Assembly: GCF_000735455.1 (NCBI RefSeq)
Contig: NZ_JMPS01000068.1
Span: 1 to 64,000 of the forward strand
Direction of reading: 5' to 3'
Source of the DNA: Yokenella regensburgei ATCC 49455
Lineage (GTDB): Bacteria; Pseudomonadota; Gammaproteobacteria; Enterobacterales; Enterobacteriaceae
DNA length: 64,000 bases
A program made the translations under genes and the position numbers. Numbering within the stretch: position 1 is the first letter of the stretch; each line of letters starts with the position of its first letter. Under the pieces are notes generated by a model. That model was not told the origin of the DNA. It saw only the letters and a list, made by a program, of their open reading frames with translations, and made no database searches. This document shows positions 1 to 8,900 of this stretch, piece after piece.

Positions 1-1
1 T

Positions 2-343
2 AACCCGGATGCGGACTTAATGATGAACTGCTGCAAGCTCGAGGCCAAAGGCATTCGGACGGTGCTGCTCACCGATGAGTACGCCGGACGCGGCGGCGAG
101 AGTCAGTCGCTGGCGGATGCACATCCGGCGGCGGATGCGGTGGTGACGGCCGGAAACGCCAATGCGCTTATCACACTGCCGCCGATGCAGCGGGTGATTG
201 GGCATCCGGTGTATGCCGACATGATAGCGGGCGGCTTTGACGGCAGCCTGCATGAAGACGGCAGCATTACTGTTGAGCTACAGGCCATCACTGGCGCCAC
301 CAGTGAACTGGGGGTTCATACCCTCTCGGCGCATAGCGGATAA
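2..343 (+). CDS. Glycine/sarcosine/betaine reductase component B, GrdE/GrdG/GrdI-type subunit, C-terminal part
   Basis: The frame is open from the window edge, so only the last 113 residues are present. The segment with TAGNANALITLPPMQRVIG, followed by a conserved C-terminus, fits the GrdE/GrdG/GrdI proprotein. In this family the proprotein cleaves itself to form a pyruvoyl group that binds the amine substrate as a Schiff base; that site lies upstream, outside the window. The stop codon overlaps the Shine-Dalgarno sequence of the selenoprotein B gene 11 bases downstream, indicating one operon and a shared complex. The glycine, sarcosine and betaine forms cannot be told apart from this fragment. 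Confidence 0.8.
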   Translation, partial: NPDADLMMNCCKLEAKGIRTVLLTDEYAGRGGESQSLADAHPAADAVVTAGNANALITLPPMQRVIGHPVYADMIAGGFDGSLHEDGSITVELQAITGATSELGVHTLSAHSG

Positions 344-354
344 GGAGCACGCAA

Positions 355-1653
355 ATGAGTTTACGGATCCTGCATTACCTGAACCAGTTCTTTGGTCAGA
401 AGGGCGGGGAAGATGCAGCAGGCTATCTGCCTGAGACGCATCAGGGCCCCGTCGGGGTAGGTTTACAGCTGGAGAAGATGCTGGACGGCGGTGGAAGCAT
501 CGTTTCAACCATTATCTGCGGTGACAGCTATTTCAACGAAAACAACGAGGCCTGCAAACAGTACGTGCGCGAGGTGCTGCAGGAGGTACGCCCGGATATG
601 GTCGTTGCCGGGCCAGCCTTTAACGCCGGACGCTACGGGATGGCCTGTGGCCAGGTGGCACAGGTGGCCGCCGAGATGGATATTCCGGTTATCAGCGGCA
701 TCTACCCGGAAAACCCCGGCTATGAGCTGTATCGCTCGTGGATGTACGCCGTCGAAACCGGCAACTCCGCCGCCAGTATGCGTACCGCGCTGCCGGCGAT
801 GGTGGCGTTGATTAAGCGGTTTATCGCGACCCACGGTAACCCCGGACTGCCGGAAGAAGCCGGTTATCTGCCGCGCGGCGTGCGTATCAACCATTTCGAG
901 AAACAATCCGGCGCCGAGCGTGCCGCCGATATGCTGGTCAGCAAGCTGAAGGGGGAAGCGTTCCGCACCGAATATCCGATGCCGGTGTTTGACCGCGTCG
1001 ACCCGCAGCCACCGGTGGCGGATATGTCGCAGGCCACTATTGCGCTGGTGACCTCGGGCGGGGTGGTACCGAAGGGCAACCCGGATCACATCGAGTCGTC
1101 GAGCGCTTCCCGCTACGGTGAATACTCTCTGGAGGGCATTAACGCGCTGAGCGCCGCAAGTCACCAGACCGCGCACGGCGGTTACGATCCGGTCGCCTGT
1201 AATGACGATCCGAACCGCGTGCTACCGGTGGACGTGATGCGCGACCTCGAACGTGAGGGGGTGATTGGCAGACTGTACTCGCACTACTACGCCACGGTGG
1301 GTAACGGCACGTCCGTTGCCAACGCCCGCAAATATGGTGCGGATATCGCCATGAAGCTGCAAAAAGCCGGAGTGACCGCCGCCATCCTCACCTCGACATG
1401 AGGCACTTGTACTCGTTGCGGCGCAACGATGGTGAAGGAAATTGAAAAAGTGATGCCGGTGGTGCATATCGCGACCGTGGTACCGATCTCACTGACCGTA
1501 GGGGCTAACCGTATTGTTCCTGCTGTGGCAATCCCGCATCCGCTGGGGAACCCGCTGCTGGAGCCTGCGGATGAGAAACAGCTTCGTCGTCAACTGGTGG
1601 AAAAAGCGCTGCAGGCGCTGCAAACCCCGGTGACGGAGCAGACGGTGTTTTAA
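355..1653 (+). CDS. grdB: Selenoprotein B of glycine/sarcosine/betaine reductase (GrdB/GrdF/GrdH type), selenocysteine at in-frame UGA
   Basis: Translation from ATG 355 (AAGGAG at 342-347) runs 348 codons to TGA at 1399-1401. It continues in the same frame through GTCTRCGATMVKEIEKVMPV to TAA at 1651-1653. Reading the TGA as selenocysteine gives 432 residues with U349 in a UxxCxxC motif, the length and active site known for clostridial GrdB (about 436 residues). In the known reaction selenoprotein B takes the substrate from the pyruvoyl subunit and passes a carboxymethyl group to selenoprotein A (GrdA), for acetyl phosphate production by component C. GrdA and component C are not in the window. 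Gene callers that stop at TGA would split this gene in two. Substrate (glycine, sarcosine or betaine) is not decided. Confidence 0.92.
1402..1429 (+). promoter_or_regulatory. Bacterial SECIS-like hairpin after the UGA codon
   Basis: Eleven bases after the TGA there is a perfect 7-bp stem, TCGTTGC at 1413-1419 and GCAACGA at 1423-1429, with a GGC loop. The apical loop starts 18 bases past the UGA and has G in its first two positions. Both fit the known rules for bacterial SECIS elements bound by SelB. The hairpin also codes for the conserved TRCGAT residues. Confidence 0.7.
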
Positions 1654-1705
1654 AACCTGTGCGCCGGCCTGCGGGTCGGCGCCGTAAAAACGGCGGGCAA
1701 AGGTG

Positions 1706-2104
1706 ATGGCAAAACGGCTGATTGTGACCAATAACCCGGTGGTTGCGGCGCGCTACGCCGGGCATTCGCTCAGCTGGCAGGCTAACTATTTGCAGGTTCT
1801 GCTGGCGGCACGCGATGCGATTCATCAGGGGCAGAAGCTGCTGATGCACCCGGAAAGCGGCAGCGTAAAGCCGGGGCAGACCCCGTATCGCTCGCTGCTG
1901 CTCGATGGGAAAACGTCGGCGCTGGATCTGCGCTCGCTTGAGATGATTGAAAACGCGCTGGCGCGTTACCGCCACTTCTCCGGTACCGGAAGGCCGCTGT
2001 CGGCCTGGTCGGAACAGATAAAGTGTGATTTTCAACTGATTGATTTGAGTCTGCTGCGTGAGGCTTTGCAGGCCACGGATAAATACGCGCTGACAGAGGG
2101 GTAA
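1706..2104 (+). CDS. grdX: GrdX family protein
   Basis: Encodes 132 residues beginning MAKRLIVTNNPVVAARY, the usual N-terminal pattern of GrdX, a small protein of unknown function regularly found in glycine reductase operons. A GTG lies one codon before the chosen ATG; neither is clearly preferred. It sits 52 bases after the selenoprotein B gene and 14 bases before the tRNA-Sec gene, all on the same strand. GrdX is often the first gene of clostridial grd operons; here it follows selenoprotein B. Confidence 0.8.
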   Translation: MAKRLIVTNNPVVAARYAGHSLSWQANYLQVLLAARDAIHQGQKLLMHPESGSVKPGQTPYRSLLLDGKTSALDLRSLEMIENALARYRHFSGTGRPLSAWSEQIKCDFQLIDLSLLREALQATDKYALTEG

Positions 2105-2118
2105 CGCTATTTCCTTAT

Positions 2119-2209
2119 GGAAGTTGATGGGGCCCGGTGGTCCCCGCGGTCTTCAAAACCGTCGTCAGCTTATCGGCTGAGGCAGGTTCGACTCCTGCCG
2201 CTTCCGCCA
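2119..2209 (+). tRNA. selC: tRNA-Sec (anticodon UCA)
   Basis: A 91-base gene with encoded CCA. The anticodon arm CGGT-CTTCAAA-ACCG carries UCA. The D arm pairs six bases around a four-base loop (GGGGCC/GGTCCC), typical of bacterial tRNA-Sec, and the long variable arm pairs TCAGC with GCTGA around TTATCG. The T arm is GCAGG-TTCGACT-CCTGC. Seven bases lie between the T stem and discriminator G2206, so I fold a 12-bp acceptor/T stack with a T-C mismatch or a 6+6 split, against 13 bp (8+5) in E. coli selC. Apart from the ends and T arm it differs widely from E. coli selC. It lies between grdX and selB, on the same strand. Confidence 0.93.
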
Positions 2210-2254
2210 CATTTTGGTATTCCTTTCATCTGTGACCAGGAGGGAAAGCACATC

Positions 2255-4036
2255 ATGCATGCAGTCATTGGTACCGCCGGACACGTCGATCACGGTAAAT
2301 CTGCGCTGATCCAGGCGCTGACAGGTATTCACCCTTCGCATCTTCCCCAGGAGTTCGCCCGCGGCATGACCATTGATTTAGGCTTTGCCTGCCTGCGCAG
2401 CCCGGACGGCGATGAGATTGGCATGATTGACGTTCCCGGGCATGAACGCTTCTTACGCAACATGCTGAGCAGCCTGTGGGGGCTGGATCTGGTGCTGTTC
2501 GTGGTGGCGGCAGATGAGGGGTGGTCACCGTTGAGCCAGGAGCACCTGCGGGTGATAAGCGCGCTCGGCCTGCGGCAAATCGTGGTGGCGATTAACAAAT
2601 GCGACCTGGTTGATGAGGCGCGGATAGCCGAGGTTGAGGAGGAGATCCTCGAACACTTTCTCTGCGAGTGCGACATGCTGCCGGATATCTGGCGGGTGAG
2701 CGCCAGAAGCGGGGAAGGGGTGCAAGCGCTGCGCCAGGGGCTGCTGGCACGGGTGCGCTCGCTGGCAACGGCCAGTGCGCTGACCGCAGGACCACATTTG
2801 TACATCGACCGGGTTTTTTCCGTGAACGGCATTGGCACCACTGTGACCGGTACGCTGCGCGGTGAAGGTATCGACGTGGGCGACGTGCTGCGCCTCTATC
2901 CTGGCAATCAGCTGGTGAAAGTAAAATCTATTCAGAGCTATCACCGCGCCCGCGAGCGGGCACAGCCCTGCAGCCGGGTGGCAATGAGTTTTCGACAGCT
3001 GAAAAAAGAGTCGGTAGCGCGCGGCGATTGCCTGGCAAAACCGGAAGCTGGGATCTCCGGCAGCCGCGAGTGGGTGGTGCAACTTCTCCCGGGAAGCCAG
3101 CTCCCCAAAAAACAGTGTGAACTGGAAATCGCCCTCGGTACCTCTCATGCGCAGGTGCGCTGTTACTCGCTCGCCGACGGTCAGCTCGCCCGCCTGCTGC
3201 TTTCAAAGCCGCTGCCGGTGTTCTGGGGACAGACGGTTTTGCTGATGACCCCGGGCGGCAGCCGGATGGTGGGCGCCGGGCGAGTCGTGTGGAGCGGGGC
3301 ACTCAACCGCGAGCAGCGGCCACGGCTTATTGCCACGCTTCGGGGGGCGCCGGACGGCGACCTGGCCAGTCTGCACTGTCGCGTACAGCTGGCGGTGAAG
3401 GGCTACGTGCGCGGCAGTGATGCGCTGACGCCGCCAGCGGCCTGTCATGTGCTTGAAGGCTGGTGGCTGGCGGAACATTACCTGCTTCTCGCCTTAGCTC
3501 GCCTCAACCTTATCCTCCAGCATGCCACTTCGGCGTTAACGCAGGACGAGCTGGCGGTGCGCGGGAATATGCCGCCGGATATGGTGAGTGCACTCGTCCA
3601 CGAACAGTGTGCGGCAAAGTGCTGGCAGTTGAGTCCGGAGGGGGTTTCTCTCTATGGCGCAAGCTTCAGCCAGCTTAACCACGAACAACAGGAGCTGCTG
3701 GACGAAATCAGCACCGCGGGCAGGCTGTGCTTCTCAGCGATGCAGCACGAGCGCCCGCGCCTGAAGCAACAGCTCAAAGCGTTGATGGAGAAAAAATACA
3801 TTGTGCCGATGGACGACAAGCTGTTTATCGCCCGCGAGCACTACCAGACGCTGCTGGAAGACATTTTCTGTGAATCTAATCCTGGTGAACTGCTGTCGAT
3901 TGCCGATGTCCGGCAACGAACGGGACTTGCCAGAAAACAGCTGATCCCTCTGCTCAACAGAATGGAGCGGGACGGTTGGGTCCGGCGGGAAGGCGATCTT
4001 CGTCGGGTGCGAAAAAGTATGTTGGCTGAGGCTTAA
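2255..4036 (+). CDS. selB: Selenocysteine-specific elongation factor SelB
   Basis: 593 residues, against 614 in E. coli SelB. The GTPase domain has GTAGHVDHGKSALIQALTG at the N-terminus, DVPGHERFLRNM and NKCD. Middle beta-barrel domains follow, and the C-terminal ~200 residues look like the winged-helix repeats that bind SECIS RNA. The frame is open upstream through the tRNA-Sec gene, but ATG 2255 begins the conserved MHAVIGTAGHVDHGK and has AGGAGGG at 2238-2244, ten bases ahead, so it is taken as the start. SelB delivers Sec-tRNA-Sec to UGA codons with a SECIS hairpin. Being next to its own tRNA and a Sec gene suggests a set dedicated to the reductase, perhaps beside an ordinary selB elsewhere; selA and selD are not here. 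Confidence 0.95.
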   Translation: MHAVIGTAGHVDHGKSALIQALTGIHPSHLPQEFARGMTIDLGFACLRSPDGDEIGMIDVPGHERFLRNMLSSLWGLDLVLFVVAADEGWSPLSQEHLRVISALGLRQIVVAINKCDLVDEARIAEVEEEILEHFLCECDMLPDIWRVSARSGEGVQALRQGLLARVRSLATASALTAGPHLYIDRVFSVNGIGTTVTGTLRGEGIDVGDVLRLYPGNQLVKVKSIQSYHRARERAQPCSRVAMSFRQLKKESVARGDCLAKPEAGISGSREWVVQLLPGSQLPKKQCELEIALGTSHAQVRCYSLADGQLARLLLSKPLPVFWGQTVLLMTPGGSRMVGAGRVVWSGALNREQRPRLIATLRGAPDGDLASLHCRVQLAVKGYVRGSDALTPPAACHVLEGWWLAEHYLLLALARLNLILQHATSALTQDELAVRGNMPPDMVSALVHEQCAAKCWQLSPEGVSLYGASFSQLNHEQQELLDEISTAGRLCFSAMQHERPRLKQQLKALMEKKYIVPMDDKLFIAREHYQTLLEDIFCESNPGELLSIADVRQRTGLARKQLIPLLNRMERDGWVRREGDLRRVRKSMLAEA

Positions 4037-4120
4037 ACCTTGCCTTTGGGGGCCGGAGTTGAAAATTTAATCCTGAGAGTCTGATAACACAGGCTCTTAC
4101 GCGCAAACGAGGAAACTCAT

Positions 4121-5233
4121 ATGTTAATTGGCATACCGAAAGAGATAAAAAACAACGAATGTCGGGTCGCGATGACGCCTGCGGGCGTCGCGACGCTGGT
4201 GAAGCACGGGCATTCCGTGATCGTCGAACAGCAGGCTGGCCTTGGCGCTGGCTTTGCGGATGAAGAGTATGTGCGCGCGGGCGCATCGCTCGCCACGGCG
4301 GAGAAAGCCTGGGCCGCTGAGATGGTGATGAAGGTCAAAGAGCCTCAGCCCGATGAGTTTAAATACTTCCGTGAAGGGCTGGTGCTGTTCACCTATCTGC
4401 ACCTGGCCTGCGAGAAAGCGCTAACCAAAGCGCTGGTCGATAACAAAGTTGTCGGTATTGCCTATGAGACCATTGAGCTTGCGGACCATAGCCTGCCGCT
4501 GCTCGAGCCGATGAGTGAGATTGCCGGCAAGATGTCGGTGCAGGTGGGGGCCAATATCCTGTTCAAACATATGCAGGGTCGGGGGATCCTGCTCGGTGGC
4601 GTCAGCGGCGTGGAGAAAGGAACGGTAACCATCATCGGCGGCGGCTTTGCCGGAACCAACGCCGCGCGCATCGCCATCGGCCTTGGCGCGAAGGTGAATA
4701 TTCTCGACACCAACCCACGGCGGCTGAGAGAGCTGGTGGATATCTTCGGCGACTCGGTGACGACGGTGATGTCGAATGAAGAGAATATCCGCAAATGCGT
4801 GACGGAGTCAGACATGGTGGTCGGCGCGGTGCTGATCCACGGCGCGCTGGCGCCGCATCTGGTTTCCGCCGAGATGGTGCAGCAGATGCGCCCCGGGGCG
4901 GTGATTGTGGATATTGCTATCGATCAGGGTGGGATCTTCGAAACCATCGACCGTGTGACCACCCACGATACGCCGGTGTACGAGAAATTCGGCATTGTGC
5001 ACTATGCCGTCGCAAACATGCCCGGCGCCGTGCCGCGCACCTCAACCCAGGCGCTGACCAACGTCACTACCCGCTATGCGCTGACTATCGCTAACCACGG
5101 CTATCAGCAGGCCTGCCTGAACGACCCGGCGTTGCTGAAGGGCATCAACACGCTGAACGGATTTGTCACCTACGGCGCCGTCGCCGAGGCGCTGGGGTAT
5201 CCGTACTGCCCGGCACAGACGCTGTTGCAGTAG
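4121..5233 (+). CDS. ald: Alanine dehydrogenase (NAD-dependent)
   Basis: 370 residues, normal for Ald. It starts [20 protein letters not shown] with the pyruvate-binding Arg15. Catalytic Lys73 (KVKEP) and His94 (TYLHLA) have the spacing known for this family. A Rossmann motif, [15 protein letters not shown], lies near residue 170, followed by DIAIDQGG and the [13 protein letters not shown] stretch. The enzyme converts L-alanine, NAD and water to pyruvate, ammonia and NADH. It lies 84 bases after selB on the same strand. Alanine is a classic Stickland donor for glycine reduction, so it may supply reducing power to the neighbouring reductase; that link is inferred. Confidence 0.95.
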   Translation: MLIGIPKEIKNNECRVAMTPAGVATLVKHGHSVIVEQQAGLGAGFADEEYVRAGASLATAEKAWAAEMVMKVKEPQPDEFKYFREGLVLFTYLHLACEKALTKALVDNKVVGIAYETIELADHSLPLLEPMSEIAGKMSVQVGANILFKHMQGRGILLGGVSGVEKGTVTIIGGGFAGTNAARIAIGLGAKVNILDTNPRRLRELVDIFGDSVTTVMSNEENIRKCVTESDMVVGAVLIHGALAPHLVSAEMVQQMRPGAVIVDIAIDQGGIFETIDRVTTHDTPVYEKFGIVHYAVANMPGAVPRTSTQALTNVTTRYALTIANHGYQQACLNDPALLKGINTLNGFVTYGAVAEALGYPYCPAQTLLQ

Positions 5234-5288
5234 TCCGCGCTGCATTTTAAAAATGTGATCGAAAATTGCGCACCAATGATGACGGATG

Positions 5289-5304
5289 TTATATTAAAAT
5301 ATAA
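5289..5304. promoter_or_regulatory. Inverted repeat overlapping the probable promoter of the toxin-antitoxin operon
   Basis: TTATATT-AA-AATATAA is a 7-2-7 inverted repeat. It overlaps a TATAAT match (5300-5305) that lies 15 bases before the antitoxin ATG. AbrB-fold antitoxins commonly repress their own promoters through such palindromes, so this is a likely operator. Confidence 0.5.
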
Positions 5305-5320
5305 TATTTTGAGGTGCGCT

Positions 5321-5578
5321 ATGTACATCACTCGTCTGAAAAAGGTTGGTGGATCCGTCATGCTGGCGGTTCCACCAGCAGTACTAAAAACGCTGTCGCT
5401 GTCGACGGACAGTGAGGTCAGCCTGACCATTGATAACGGCTGTCTGATTATTGAACCTCAGAAGCGACCCCATTATTCGCTGCAAGAACTGCTGGCGCAG
5501 TGCGATCCGCAGACTGAATTGAATGAAGAGGATCGGGCATGGGTTGATGCTCCGGCGGCGGGTAAGGAGATCCTGTAA
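5321..5578 (+). CDS. MazE/ChpS-like antitoxin (AbrB fold)
   Basis: 85 residues starting MYITRLKKVGGSVMLAVPPA, a SpoVT/AbrB-type DNA-binding N-terminus. A toxin-binding tail follows with YSLQELLAQCDPQTELNEED and a final AGKEIL, close to the tail of E. coli ChpS (YSLDELLAQCD, AGDEIW). The open frame extends upstream, but ATG 5321 has GAGG seven bases ahead. The stop codon TAA is followed directly by the toxin ATG, implying translational coupling. It should neutralise the toxin and repress the operon. Confidence 0.88.
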   Translation: MYITRLKKVGGSVMLAVPPAVLKTLSLSTDSEVSLTIDNGCLIIEPQKRPHYSLQELLAQCDPQTELNEEDRAWVDAPAAGKEIL

Positions 5579-5911
5579 ATGGAGAGAGGGGAAATCTGGC
5601 TCGTGTCGCTTGATCCGACGAGCGGACATGAGCAAAACGGGAAGCGCCCGGTACTTATCGTTTCTCCCGCCGCATTTAACCAACTCACCCGATTACCCGT
5701 TGTGGTTCCCATTACCAGCGGTGGTAGCTTCGCCCGTACAGCGGGTTTTACCGTTTCTCTCGAAGGGGTAGGCTGTCAAACAACAGGGGTTATTCGTTGC
5801 GATCAGCCGGGAACCATCGATATGGAAGCCCGGCACGGTAAGCGTCTGGAATGTATACCTGAAGCTGTTGTTAATGAGGTGCTGGCCCGCCTGGAGGCGA
5901 TACTTAGCTAA
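5579..5911 (+). CDS. MazF/PemK/ChpB-like toxin, mRNA interferase
   Basis: 110 residues. The N-terminal ERGEIWLVSLDPTSGHEQNG, then KRPVLIVSP, VVPITSGGSFART and GVIRCDQPGTIDMEAR, are the usual MazF/PemK blocks. SGHEQ, AFNQL and GGxFAR point to the ChpB branch. Such toxins cut mRNA at short sequence motifs when the antitoxin is degraded. Its 3' end overlaps that of the convergent helicase gene by eight bases. The pair sits in island DNA near tRNA-Asn and may stabilise the island or act in phage defence. Confidence 0.9.
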   Translation: MERGEIWLVSLDPTSGHEQNGKRPVLIVSPAAFNQLTRLPVVVPITSGGSFARTAGFTVSLEGVGCQTTGVIRCDQPGTIDMEARHGKRLECIPEAVVNEVLARLEAILS

Positions 5912-8900
5912 GCTTCAATCGCTCCCTAAGTTCGCTCACCAGAGACACATCATCCAGCTCTGCACTGATCTCATGGCGAATAGCGTAACTGAATTGTTCG
6001 CTACGCTCACAGCCATCATGGTAGCCATGAGAGAGCCAGTTCCAGCTGCCGAGTACAATGTAGCGGCCGTCGATCATCAGTACTTTTTCGTGCGTTCCCT
6101 CAGGCAGGCGTATGACGTTGTCCCGGCCAAGCTGTTCGCGATACTCCGCAACCAGCGATTCATCATTATCCTCAGCGCGTTCGAAGCGCTGGTGGAAATA
6201 GCCATAATAGACTTTCACGTTGACTCCACGCTGCTGCGTTGCGACCAGCTGCGCCAGCTCTGGTCGTTGATATCGTTTACCGCTACGGCGGATCCAGGGA
6301 GTTATTACAACCAGCTCTTGCTCGCTCTGTGCCGCCAGCGCGCTAAAAGCAGCTATATGTTCGCAGTCACGATAATAACGGTTCAGGCGAGGTGTTTGGC
6401 TCAGGTTAACGAAATCCGGATGCTGGCTACCATGTTCCAGTAGGAAATCTTCAGCAACACTGTCGGCTAAAACCTTCAGATAGCCACCGGCCTGCCGTAA
6501 CCGGTGATAGTTGCCTACCACGATAAATTGCTGTTTCGCGCGGGAGACAACGACATTCAGCATATTAGGGGCATCGTTCTGGAAATTAGAGTTATCAAGA
6601 GGATGGAAAATTACGGGACTATAAATAATCACCTCAAAACCTACCCCCTGGAACTGGTGCACGGTGCCGATGCAGTTTTTCTCCCAGTGGCCCATACGTT
6701 CAGCAAGCCGTTTAATCAGCAATGATTTCTGGTTGGTATAGGGAGTTACAATACCGATGTCAGCAGTGAGAGAATATCCTGCATCTTCTAGCTTATTCAG
6801 TAGTTGCTCAATGGCATCAACCTCATCCAGATTGGTGTTAACCATATCGCCTTTTTGCCCTTCGACACTGTAGAACATGAGGTTATGCCCGCCAGATTTT
6901 TCAAAGGCGCTGGCGATGCGTTCAGAAGGTGGGGCGGTTTCCACGCTGACGCCGTGATAGCCTGCCAGCCTGATAAAGAGATTGGCGATGGGTTTTTGAC
7001 AACGACGATGTTCATCAAGAATAATGCCATTTCCGGTGTCGTCGACTCTGCCTGAAAGGGCACCAGCAGCCCGGTGCCAGCCAGTTACGGTTGCCGGAGA
7101 GACTCGTTCGTAGAGTGAATTGTTACTGGCAAAGTGCTGCTCCCGAAGCTGTACTTGCATATTTTCAGAAAGGTTACGGATAGGTTCAATTTGCAGCGGA
7201 TCGCCGACGATAATCGCTTTTTCGCTACGACTGAGTAAAGGAACCAGCGATTCCAGAGAGATCATTCCTGCTTCATCGCACAGGGCCAGATGCCAGGGTT
7301 TGCGGCCCTTAAGTTCACCGAGCTTACGGTAACCGGCAACTTTCCAGGCAGATACCAGCGTGGTGGCCATGACTGGATAAACCAGCGAGAGGGCACGGTA
7401 GAAGTCATCCAGTTTATCGAGCCAGCGATAATAGCCTGCGCTTTGCCGGCCACTCAGCAGCGCTCTCCAGTGGGTCAATACCTCTTCGAGTTCACTTTTA
7501 CGCTTAAGTTGTTCCTGCCATAGGTAACCAATAGCGGCCTCAAACATCTGTCGGTGTTCATTGATAAAACGCTTACGTAAAATGTCACACCAGCTCCCTT
7601 CCGGATATTGCTGCTGGTACTGCGCCATAACCTGTTGAGCGTGAACCACCTGGCGCCATTGAGACTGCCGTTCGGTAATATTGATTAAAAGCCTCTCAAG
7701 CTCAGTTTCCTCTTCAGCGTCGGGTTCTTCCTGCAACAATTGTTGCAAAAGATTGAGATTGTCCGTCTGTTGCGCCAGCAATTCACCGGCATCTGCAAGC
7801 TCGGCCAACTGCTGGTGGTTGAGAGATGAAAGACCGAACGACTGAAAGTCTTCCGGGACAGCCTGATTCATTTGCGCTAATCGCGTTGAATATCTGCTTT
7901 CGAAGAGGCGAGTGAGGTGACGCATTAAACCTTTTCGCGGATAGTCCCGGTAATGCAGCTCCAGCGCTGGGCGCAACGGTGAATCTATCCAGTCTAGAAT
8001 CTGCTCCAATCCGTGCTGATGGGGCCATGTGGCTTTTACCGTCTGATGAAGTCGATGTGCTTGTTGGCGCCGTTCTTTTATCTCGCGAATGTCCTGGAGG
8101 CGTTGTTCGACAAGGTGGGCTAGATTATTTAGCGAGTCAGGTTTTTTCAAAGAAACGTCTATTCCCCAGGCCTGTGCACGAGCGGCGAGAGAAGGAAGTT
8201 CATCCAGGAAAAGTGTTGTGAGTGCCTCGGCATTTATCGTGCCCAACGCGCAATCCGTGACGGCCTGAATTGCGGAGGTTTTGTGGTTCAGATAGGTCCG
8301 ATAGCAGGAATCCAGCGTACTACGATGGCTAAATAATGTGGCTAAGTATTGTTGCTGAGCCTGCTCATCATAATTTTCCTGACGCCATTGGCTTATAAGC
8401 CGCTCCACCCGCGTGAGTTCCTGCTGAACCTGCTCCTTTGAACCACTATGGAACCAAAGCCAGTCAAGATTTTGCGTAACAGGATCGCTTCGCAGATCCT
8501 CAATAATATTTTCTACCGCTTTGATGGCTGTGGAGGTGACCAGCATGCCAAGATTGCGGTCATTTCCATCAGCAATTGCCAGCGCCCGAGAAACAAGTTG
8601 TTGGGCAATCAGGGATTTAAATAGAGTTGTTTTTCCTGTTCCCGGTGCGCCCTGTACGGCAATAAGACGTTCATCCTGATTAATGGCTTGAATTGCCTGC
8701 ATCTGGCCCTGACCAAGCGGGTATTTTGATTCGAATAAACCGCCTGTGACGACCTCATAAAGGTCTGGTGTATTCTTCTCATCGTGAACATGATTGAGAT
8801 ATTGTTCCAGCAAAGGAAAATCCCCGTCAGCATTCTCGCTAAGCCAGGCAAAATCTTCCTCGTCACGCTTGAGGTTATAATCTTCATTGTGAAGCGGAGC

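Noticed and set aside
1399..1401. TGA as a nonsense mutation making the GrdB gene a pseudogene
   Set aside because: The family has Sec at exactly this place in UxxCxxC, a SECIS-like hairpin follows, and tRNA-Sec and selB are adjacent.
2117..2254. A longer selB starting at 2117
   Set aside because: This stretch is the tRNA-Sec gene; the conserved protein begins at 2255 behind a strong ribosome binding site.
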